The notes under the pieces: generated by a model | Databases searched by the model: none | What the model saw: the letters and a program-made list of their open reading frames with translations, nothing else | Told to the model about the DNA's origin: nothing | Position numbers and translations under genes: made by a program | From: Streptomyces tibetensis | GTDB taxonomy: Bacteria; Actinomycetota; Actinomycetes; Streptomycetales; Streptomycetaceae | Assembly: GCF_007655005.1 (NCBI RefSeq) | Contig: NZ_SZVW01000009.1 | Coordinates: forward strand, 186,001-250,000 | DNA length: 64,000 nt | Direction: 5' to 3' | In this document: in pieces, positions 58,344 through 64,000 of the stretch | How the letters are laid out: the number at the start of each line of letters is the position of its first letter | Position numbering within the stretch: position 1 is the first letter of the stretch

Positions 58344-59117
58344 GTGGGACGCCTCGTACCAGCCGTGACCCGGGCTCTCGACATTCTCGAGCTCTTTCTC
58401 GACGGGGACGGTACGCTCTCCGCCCCCGACATCGTGCGCCGGCTCCAGCTGCCGCGCACCACCGTGCACGAGCTGGTCACCACGCTCGCCGCCCGGAAGT
58501 ACATCGTTCCGGTGCCCGGCCAGCCCGGACGCTACCGGCTCGGCGTGCGCCCGTACCAGCTCGGTGCCCGCTACTCCGAGCAGCTCGACCTCGCGGCCGA
58601 GGGGCAGCAGGTCGCCCGGTCCGTCGCCGAGACCTGCGACGAGACCGTGCACGTGGCGATCCTCGAGGACACGGACGTCATCTACATCGCCAAGGTCGAC
58701 TCCACGCACGCCGTGCGGATGGTGTCGGCGGCCGGGCGCAGGCTGCCCGCCCACTGCACCTCCGTCGGCAAGATGCTGCTGGCCTCCCTCCCGGAGCCGG
58801 AGCTCACCGCGCGCATCCCCGACAGCGCCCAGCTGGTCGCGATGACCCCCAACAGCATCACCGACCCGGCCGCCCTGCGCGAGGCCCTGGCCGAGATCCG
58901 TGAGCGCGGCCTGGCCGTGGAGAACCGCGAGTCCAACCCGGACGTGTCCTGCGTGGCCGCGCCGGTCCGCGACCGCACCGGGCAGGTCGTCGCCGCCCTG
59001 TCGATCTCCGTGCCCATGATCCGCTGGAGCGAGGAGCGCCGGGCCGAGCTGGAGCAGCTCGCCGTCAAGGGCGCCGCCGAGCTGTCCGAGCACCTCGGTC
59101 ACCGGAGCGTGGCATGA
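58344..59117 (+). CDS. IclR-family transcriptional regulator
   Basis: The protein has 257 residues. The winged helix (Ala-Pro-Asp-Ile-Val-Arg-Arg-Leu-Gln-Leu-Pro-Arg-Thr-Thr-Val-His) occupies the first 70 residues, and the IclR ligand domain has Cys-Thr-Ser-Val-Gly-Lys-Met-Leu-Leu-Ala near 140 and Val-Ser-Cys-Val-Ala-Ala-Pro-Val-Arg near 200. Such regulators sense small organic acids or sugars. The GTG follows GGGAGGGGG. Its stop overlaps the SMP-30 gene start (ATGA), so it likely controls use of a sugar lactone. The upstream region has GTTGATATC and CGAACATCG patterns that may be an operator. Confidence 0.85.
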   Translation: MGRLVPAVTRALDILELFLDGDGTLSAPDIVRRLQLPRTTVHELVTTLAARKYIVPVPGQPGRYRLGVRPYQLGARYSEQLDLAAEGQQVARSVAETCDETVHVAILEDTDVIYIAKVDSTHAVRMVSAAGRRLPAHCTSVGKMLLASLPEPELTARIPDSAQLVAMTPNSITDPAALREALAEIRERGLAVENRESNPDVSCVAAPVRDRTGQVVAALSISVPMIRWSEERRAELEQLAVKGAAELSEHLGHRSVA

Positions 59118-59962
59118 CGACGCCGTACGAGGTCGCGGTGCGCGCCGAGGCCGAACTCGGCGAGGGACCGACCTGGGACGCGGCGACCGGCCGGCTGCTG
59201 TGGATCGACATCCTGGGCTCCCGCCTGCACACCTACGACCCGGCCACCGGGCGCCGCACCCTGCGCCGCACGGAACAGCACATCGGCGCCGTCAAGCCGC
59301 GCGCCGGCGGCGGACTGGTGCTGAACCTGCGCGACGGGGTCGGCCTCCTCGACCCCGACGGTGCCTTCCGCTGGCTCCACCACGAGCCGGTCCCGGGCCG
59401 CCGTGCCAACGACGCCGCCGTCGCACCCGACGGCGCGCTGTGGGCGGGCACGATGCGCTACGACGAGGCGCCGGGAGGCGGCACGCTGTCCCGCCTCACC
59501 GGGGACGGCACGGCCGAGGTCGTGCTCGACGACGTGGCCGTCAGCAACGGCACGGGGTGGAGCCCCGACGGACGCCTCATGTACTACGTCGACTCCCCGA
59601 CCAGGTGCCTCGACGTCTTCGACCACGCGGACGGGCGGATCACCGGGCGCCGGACCCTCGCCGAGATCGAGGAGAGCGCGGGCTTCCCGGACGGGCTGAC
59701 CGTGGACGCCGAGGGGTGCGTGTGGGTCGCCCTGTGGCAGGGCTCGGCGGTGCGGCGGTACACGCCCGACGGTGAGCTGGACCGGGTGATCGAGCTGCCG
59801 GTGCCGCTGGTGACGGCCTGTGCGTTCGGCGGGGACGGGCTGAGCGACCTGTACGTGACGACGGCCCGGGTGGGGCTGACCGACCCGCCCGCACTGGCGG
59901 GATCCCTGTTCGTGGTGCCGGGAGCGGGCAAGGGACTGCCCCAGCCCGCGTTCGCCGGCTGA
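59114..59962 (+). CDS. SMP-30/gluconolactonase-like hydrolase
   Basis: The protein has 282 residues with the six-bladed propeller pattern: Glu-Leu-Gly-Glu-Gly-Pro-Thr-Trp near residue 15 (metal Glu), Arg-Arg-Ala-Asn-Asp-Ala near 98 (metal Asn), Val-Ser-Asn-Gly-Thr-Gly-Trp-Ser-Pro-Asp near 145, and Gly-Phe-Pro-Asp-Gly-Leu-Thr-Val-Asp near 193 (metal Asp). Such enzymes open sugar lactones such as gluconolactone or arabinonolactone with a divalent metal. It is coupled to the IclR gene by a four-base overlap, so the lactone or its sugar is probably the effector. Confidence 0.85.
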   Translation: MTTPYEVAVRAEAELGEGPTWDAATGRLLWIDILGSRLHTYDPATGRRTLRRTEQHIGAVKPRAGGGLVLNLRDGVGLLDPDGAFRWLHHEPVPGRRANDAAVAPDGALWAGTMRYDEAPGGGTLSRLTGDGTAEVVLDDVAVSNGTGWSPDGRLMYYVDSPTRCLDVFDHADGRITGRRTLAEIEESAGFPDGLTVDAEGCVWVALWQGSAVRRYTPDGELDRVIELPVPLVTACAFGGDGLSDLYVTTARVGLTDPPALAGSLFVVPGAGKGLPQPAFAG

Positions 59963-59983
59963 CGAGGAGAGGCACAGGAGCGA

Positions 59984-60139
59984 GTGGCGGACGCGTCCCG
60001 GGACGGCCTCGCCCCCGGGACGCCCGCACGCGAGGACGCCGACGGGGCGCGCGGGTACCGGACCGGACCGCCGTCGAGGGCGTCGGGCGGCCCGTCGTGC
60101 TCGCCGCCCGCTCCTACGGCGGTGGGGGCGCCACCGCCC
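59984..60139 (+). other. Short spacer, possible alpha/beta-hydrolase debris
   Basis: The gap between the SMP-30 gene and the convergent FAD enzyme contains a plus-strand stretch reading Gly-Arg-Pro-Val-Val-Leu-Ala-Ala-Arg-Ser-Tyr-Gly-Gly. That resembles the nucleophile-elbow strand of an alpha/beta hydrolase with its Ser-x-Gly-Gly turn, but it has no surrounding gene. I regard it as uncertain debris. Confidence 0.25.
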
Positions 60140-61546
60140 TCACCCTCCCGTCCGGTCCAGCCGGCGCAGCACCGTCCGCTCCTCCTCCGTCAGCGGCGCC
60201 CCCACCGCCGCCGGCAACGGCGGTCCGCTCAGCGTCGCCAGGACCGTCGAGGGCCGGAGCAGCCGCGTCGGCCCCGTCGTCATGCTCATCACGTCCCAGA
60301 GCGCCGACGCCGCCGTGTACGAACCGGTCGCCGTGCGGATCATGCGACGGGTGTAGGCGGTGACCAGACGGTCGGCGAGGCCGGGCGAGCCCCCACGCGT
60401 CCCGGGGTACCAGACGTCCTGGCTCACCGCCATCGTCCACGCGGACTCCACCGGCCTCGCCGCCCGCCGCTGCACGCGCCGGGCGAGCCCGGGCTCGCCG
60501 AGGCCGGAGGAGGACCGCCGCAGCTCCCGGGCCAGCTCCCGGGCGCCCAGCGCGGCCACCGACATGCCCTGCCCGTAGGCGGGGTTGAACGTGGCCAGGG
60601 CGTCACCGAGGACGACGAGGCGGTCGGGCCAGGAGCGGACCTTCTCCAGGTACCGGCGGTGATTGCTGGTGCTGCGGCTGACATGGACGTCGGTGAGCGG
60701 TTCCGCGCCGGATATCAGCCGGCCCACGACGGGGTCGGGCAGGTCCAGGGTGTACCGGAGGAACGCGTCCGGGTCGGACGGCGGTTCGCCGCCGCCCCGC
60801 GTGCCGGCCAGGCTGACCATCCAGCGGTCGCCCTCGATCGGCAGCACCATGCCGCTGCGGCCGGGCCGCCCCTGGTACGGATCGGCCTGCACCATGGTCA
60901 GCGGGAAACGCCCGGCCCCCTCGGGAGTGCGGTAGAGACGGGTGGCGTTCACCAGGCCGGCGTCCACCGTCTTCTCGCGCACCTCGTCGACGCCCAGCCC
61001 CGCCAGCCAGGTCACGATCCGCGAACCACGTCCGCTCGCGTCCACCACGAGGTCGGCGGCGAGTTCCTCCTCCCCGGCGTCGGTCGAGAGGCGCACCCCG
61101 GTCACACACTGCCGCGACCCGGTGAGCTCCAGCACCCGCGCCTTGCGGATCACCACCCCGGTGCTGTCCAGCACGGCGCCCCGCACCGCCCAGTCGAGCA
61201 GGGCCCGGGTGCAGGTCAGCATGTGCGGTCCGGGGTGACGCCAGCGCCGGAGCCAGCCCTCGGGCGTGAGGGCGACCATGCCCGAGCCGAGCGGAATCTC
61301 GTGCGCACCGGCGGCGAGCAGGTGCTTGCGCATGCTCACCCCCGGCACCAATTCCTCCATGGGGGCCAGACCGCCGGCCATGAGGAGATGCGCGTGACGT
61401 CCCTGCGGCAGGCCCTTGCGGTGCTCCGGCCCCGCGGGCAGATCGTCGCGGTCGAGCACGACCACCTCGTCCGCGACGGCGGACAGGGCCGCCGCGGCCA
61501 GCATGCCGGCCAGACCCGCACCGATGACGACAGCTCTACGCGACAT
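60140..61546 (-). CDS. FAD-dependent monooxygenase/oxidoreductase
   Basis: The protein has 468 residues with an N-terminal FAD fold (Val-Val-Ile-Gly-Ala-Gly-Leu-Ala-Gly, then Val-Val-Val-Leu-Asp-Arg-Asp) and a second FAD contact Val-Leu-Gly-Asp-Ala-Leu-Ala-Thr-Phe-Asn-Pro-Ala-Tyr-Gly-Gln-Gly near 330, the group A flavin-hydroxylase/geranylgeranyl-reductase pattern. It would oxidise or reduce an organic substrate with NAD(P)H. It lies downstream of the MAB_1171c and metallopeptidase genes on the same strand, separated by 253 bp; I recall this neighbourhood in other streptomycetes, but that is not proof of shared function. Confidence 0.8.
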   Translation of the reverse strand: MSRRAVVIGAGLAGMLAAAALSAVADEVVVLDRDDLPAGPEHRKGLPQGRHAHLLMAGGLAPMEELVPGVSMRKHLLAAGAHEIPLGSGMVALTPEGWLRRWRHPGPHMLTCTRALLDWAVRGAVLDSTGVVIRKARVLELTGSRQCVTGVRLSTDAGEEELAADLVVDASGRGSRIVTWLAGLGVDEVREKTVDAGLVNATRLYRTPEGAGRFPLTMVQADPYQGRPGRSGMVLPIEGDRWMVSLAGTRGGGEPPSDPDAFLRYTLDLPDPVVGRLISGAEPLTDVHVSRSTSNHRRYLEKVRSWPDRLVVLGDALATFNPAYGQGMSVAALGARELARELRRSSSGLGEPGLARRVQRRAARPVESAWTMAVSQDVWYPGTRGGSPGLADRLVTAYTRRMIRTATGSYTAASALWDVMSMTTGPTRLLRPSTVLATLSGPPLPAAVGAPLTEEERTVLRRLDRTGG

Positions 61547-61799
61547 GCGACTCCTCGCACTCAGCCATGAAGGCTCCTTTGCCCTGCGGGCATTCCCCGA
61601 CGCCCGGCCACAGCCGTGCGGCGCGCAACACCCGTGCGCCGACAGCGGTTTCGAGCCATGCGGGCCTCGTCCCGGACGGCTCTCACCGTACCTTCACGTT
61701 CCGTGTCCGCGGCCTTCCGTGCGGGTCTCGTCCGCGCACCGGGTCCGGCGAGGCACCGGCCGCGACCCTCGAGAGCGCCCGAAGCGGCCCGGGCCGTCG

Positions 61800-63029
61800 T
61801 CAGCCGGTGAGCGACCGGCCGTCCGTGTGGTCACGCGCCAGGGCGCGGATCGCCCGGAGGTCCTCCGTGCGGCGCAGGGCCCGGGACACGGCGCCGATCT
61901 CGCGCAGCAGGTCCGTGGTGTCACGGGCACCGGTGCCGTCGTCCTCCCGTGCCCGGCTCCTGGCGTCGGCCGCGTCGAGGATCGCCGCGGTGGCGGCCAG
62001 TGCCTTCGCCCGGTCGGGCGGGTGGCCGAGGGCGAGGGCGGCGTCGTGGAACCGTTCGCGCCGGTCCTCGTCGATGTGCCGGGCGAGCGGCAGCAGTACG
62101 TCGCGGATGAAGGTCTCCCGGCGGACCAGGCGCAGCTCCGGCGTCGCGCGCAGCAGGAACGGGACCCCTTCGCCGTTGACCGTTCTCATCAGCAGGTACA
62201 GCGGGCGCAGTTCGTGGTGCGCGAGCCGGACGTGCCAGCGGCCGTGCAGGTACTGCCCGGCGTGCGGGAGGATGAAGCCGACCGCGATGAGCACGGCGGA
62301 CAGGCAGGCGAGCGGCGGGGCGACGGCGGTGCTCAGCCAGTCCACGTCCCGCCCGGCCCAACGGGCCGCCACGGCGCTGATCTTGGCCGCGTCGAAGAGC
62401 AACTGCGCCGCGTAGCCCACGCCCAGGAACTTCAGCCCCCAGCGCAGCAGCGAGTCGAGGCCGTCCGTGCGGACCCAGTTCCAGATCAGCCCGTTGGTGA
62501 CCAGCGCGGCCACGGTGTGCGCGAGCAGGTACAGCACGATCACCTCGCGCATGTACGGGGTGTTCGCGTAGTACGTGTCGAGATCCCGCAGCCGCTCCAC
62601 CGGCACGTCCGCGAGAGCGAACAGCACCCACATCGCGACGATCACACCCGAGTAGACCGCCACGACCCCGCGCATCGCGCGCCGGGTGCGGTCCGAACGG
62701 TCGGACAGGCCGTTGCGCCAGGAGATGATCAGCAGCAGGCAGAAGGCGCAGAACGCGGTGAGCAGCGAGTAGACCCAGGGGCCGGAGAAGTTCGCCACCC
62801 CGGTGAGCCGGTTGACCCGGGCGATCGTCGACGGCGCGACGAAGACGAACACCGCGCAGGCGAGCAGCAGCAGCCCGCCGACCGCGCGCAGCATCGGGTC
62901 CTTCCAGAGCCGGATGATGCTCGGCAGCTTGATGGCCAGGGCGGCGGCCAGGACCCCCGCGGGGATCCACCAGAAGTTCGGATAGAACTGGTTGACGAAC
63001 TCCGCCGGGGTCAGCGCCACCGTCGTCAC
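61800..63029 (-). CDS. MAB_1171c family membrane protein
   Basis: The protein has 409 residues. The first 250 hold about seven hydrophobic helices (Phe-Tyr-Pro-Asn-Phe-Trp-Trp-Ile-Pro-Ala-Gly-Val-Leu), and the C-terminal 160 residues are soluble and helix-rich, Arg- and Asp-rich. The N-terminus resembles the MAB_1171c family, annotated as putative transporters without known substrates. The GTG at 63029 overlaps the stop of the metallopeptidase gene (GTGA), so the two are a coupled pair. The soluble tail may be the part that the peptidase or a regulator contacts. Confidence 0.75.
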   Translation of the reverse strand: MTTVALTPAEFVNQFYPNFWWIPAGVLAAALAIKLPSIIRLWKDPMLRAVGGLLLLACAVFVFVAPSTIARVNRLTGVANFSGPWVYSLLTAFCAFCLLLIISWRNGLSDRSDRTRRAMRGVVAVYSGVIVAMWVLFALADVPVERLRDLDTYYANTPYMREVIVLYLLAHTVAALVTNGLIWNWVRTDGLDSLLRWGLKFLGVGYAAQLLFDAAKISAVAARWAGRDVDWLSTAVAPPLACLSAVLIAVGFILPHAGQYLHGRWHVRLAHHELRPLYLLMRTVNGEGVPFLLRATPELRLVRRETFIRDVLLPLARHIDEDRRERFHDAALALGHPPDRAKALAATAAILDAADARSRAREDDGTGARDTTDLLREIGAVSRALRRTEDLRAIRALARDHTDGRSLTG

Positions 63030-63637
63030 GGTGCCGCACCTCCTCGCGGCCCCCGGTAGTACAGCGACCGCTGCACCGGTTCGAGGGGTACGTCCGGGTC
63101 GCGCCCACCCGGCAGCAGCGCCCGGCACCCCGCCGCCAGCCGGTGTCCGAAGGCATCGGCCTCGGCCTCGTCCCGCTCCCGGGAGCCGTTGCGGGCGGCC
63201 ACCGCCAGCGCGACGTCCTCCCACCCCGGCCGGTCGGCGAACGCGTGGGCCGCCGCCGCACCTACCCCGTGGTGATGCCCGTGCCCCGCGTGCAGATGCC
63301 ACAGCTCGTGCCCGAGGATGACCAGCTGCTGCACGGCCTCGGCCCGCTCCTCCACGATGACGAGGTCGAAGTCCTGGAACTCCACCCACAGGCCGGTCAC
63401 TTCTATCTCGTCGGGAAACCGCTCGAACCGCAGCTCCACGGGCCGTCCGCCGCGCCGCGCGCTCATCTCCTCGCACAGCGCCCGGCACAGCGACCGTACG
63501 TCGGTGGGGCGTTGGGGTCTCCTGCGGACCGCGGTGGCGAGCTCGGCGGCCAGGCCGCGCATGGCTGAGCCACTGCGTGAGCGCCTGAGCGCGGCGGTGA
63601 CTCGGGCGGCCCTGACCCGCGCGCCCGCGATGTCCAT
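63026..63637 (-). CDS. ImmA/IrrE-like zinc metallopeptidase
   Basis: The protein has 203 residues with the metal site Gly-His-Glu-Leu-Trp-His-Leu-His near residue 108 (HExxH) and a later acidic ligand in Arg-Asp-Glu-Ala-Glu-Ala-Asp. ImmA/IrrE peptidases cleave repressors when triggered and are often annotated as toxins. The ATG at 63637 behind a GGGGGA site is used; a longer frame to 63877 has no site. No XRE repressor, its usual target, is visible in the window. It is coupled to the MAB_1171c membrane protein, which could be the sensor or the substrate. Confidence 0.8.
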   Translation of the reverse strand: MDIAGARVRAARVTAALRRSRSGSAMRGLAAELATAVRRRPQRPTDVRSLCRALCEEMSARRGGRPVELRFERFPDEIEVTGLWVEFQDFDLVIVEERAEAVQQLVILGHELWHLHAGHGHHHGVGAAAAHAFADRPGWEDVALAVAARNGSRERDEAEADAFGHRLAAGCRALLPGGRDPDVPLEPVQRSLYYRGPRGGAAP

Positions 63638-63788
63638 CGCTCCCCCTTCTCGGCGCCGGCCGAGGCCCGCCGGCGCATCCGAGACTACGCGCCCGAAAGT
63701 GTGCGCGTCATGCGATCCGACGTCCGATGTTCCATGGGGAACGACCGTTCCTGTCCGGAAAAGTCCCGACCGACGTCGGGCCGGACCA

Positions 63789-63827
63789 TTGACGTGCAAG
63801 CGCTTCGAATTTACGGTCCCGTTCGAA
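63789..63827 (+). promoter_or_regulatory. Candidate promoter with LacI-type operator
   Basis: TTGACG (63789-63794) is followed after about 17 bases by TTACGG. Overlapping it is AAGCGCTT (63798-63805), the core of LacI/GalR operators, and two TTCGAA boxes (63804-63809 and 63822-63827) 12 bases apart. This points to sugar-controlled expression of the Tat-protein gene starting at 63887. Confidence 0.45.
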
Positions 63828-63886
63828 GTGACGAGCGCAATCCGAAATATCGAACGCACCTCCGTCATCGATCGCAAGGGCAGGGC

Positions 63887-64000
63887 ATGGGACGACCTGA
63901 CCTGAATCGCAGGCAGCTTCTCGGCGGGCTCGGCGGACTCATCGTCGCCGGCAGCCTCGGCTTCGCCGCGGTCGGCACCGGAGCCGACGCACTCGCCGCC
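63887..64000 (+). CDS. Tat-exported protein, N-terminal part (cut by window end)
   Basis: Only 38 codons are present. They begin with Arg-Pro-Asp-Leu-Asn-Arg-Arg-Gln-Leu-Leu-Gly-Gly-Leu, a twin-Arg signal with a hydrophobic run and a likely Ala-x-Ala cleavage near residue 37. Such a start means folding in the cytoplasm and export through Tat, as for many secreted enzymes. GGG-rich DNA precedes the ATG but no ideal site. The identity cannot be told. The LacI-type site upstream suggests a sugar-degrading enzyme or binding protein. Confidence 0.7.
   Translation, partial: MGRPDLNRRQLLGGLGGLIVAGSLGFAAVGTGADALAA

Noticed and set aside
1..64000. CRISPR array
   Set aside because: No repeat-spacer array is present; the repeats found are tandem units without spacers of constant length, or dispersed motifs, and no cas genes are seen.

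Overview
The window is high-GC actinobacterial DNA, almost certainly a Streptomyces chromosome. The clues are the very strong GC bias at third codon positions, many GTG starts, GGAGG-type ribosome sites and the gene content: dnaG next to an HrdA-type sigma factor, MatB, STAS/ANTAR and MEDS regulators, DUF6411, DUF2613, PucR, and SAV_2336 and MAB_1171c family proteins. The dnaG-hrdA-ABC pair order and the matB/carboxyltransferase pair match what I remember of the core region of S. coelicolor. No database search was run, so family names come from recognised motifs.

Layout. 1-9.5 kb is core chromosome: the end of dnaG, an AbiEii-like nucleotidyltransferase pair, hrdA, a heterodimeric ABC exporter, an FGGY sugar kinase and a small YtxH-like protein. 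9.58-10.0 kb holds two tandem tRNA-Asn genes, a terminator and a tRNA with anticodon CAT. The last tRNA is the integration site of a 6.4-kb island (9952-16421) bounded by a perfect 47-bp direct repeat. The island carries a MarR-linked redox cassette (quinone oxidoreductase, old yellow enzyme, MarR, NmrA-type protein), short tandem repeats, gene debris and a HigBA-type toxin-antitoxin pair, but no integrase that I can see. From 16.5 to 20.7 kb comes a membrane acyltransferase-like gene, then a decayed stretch: an ABC exporter without its ATPase domain, a histidine kinase with an internal deletion beside an intact response regulator, and an alpha/beta-hydrolase tail.

20.7-26.4 kb has an unusual squalene/phytoene synthase-UppS fusion, a YihY/BrkB membrane protein, DUF6411 and a STAS/ANTAR/MEDS regulatory group. 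26.5-35.3 kb is the most striking part: a minus-strand set made of a trypsin-co-occurring domain protein, a trypsin-VMAP protein, a MoxR-type AAA ATPase and a 1448-residue SAV_2336/pseudokinase/winged-helix/HAD protein, followed by an MreB-like gene. This looks like a predicted NTP-dependent biological conflict system of the VMAP-MoxR type.

35.3-42.5 kb holds a carboxyltransferase and matB (malonyl-CoA supply), a MerR-PP2C fusion, an ATP-grasp enzyme, an MFS exporter and the right end of an IS200/IS605-family element. 42.5-54.4 kb is a long, tightly overlapping minus-strand operon for a surface glycan or glycolipid: an AftD-like arabinofuranosyltransferase, a glycosyltransferase, three methyltransferases, a condensation-fold acyltransferase, an EamA transporter, a Trm112-like protein and DUF3068. 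A shared promoter region drives it away from DUF2613 and PucR genes.

56-64 kb has a TerD-nuclease fusion, an IclR/SMP-30 pair, an FAD monooxygenase, a MAB_1171c membrane protein with an ImmA/IrrE-like metallopeptidase, and the start of a Tat-exported protein cut by the window edge.
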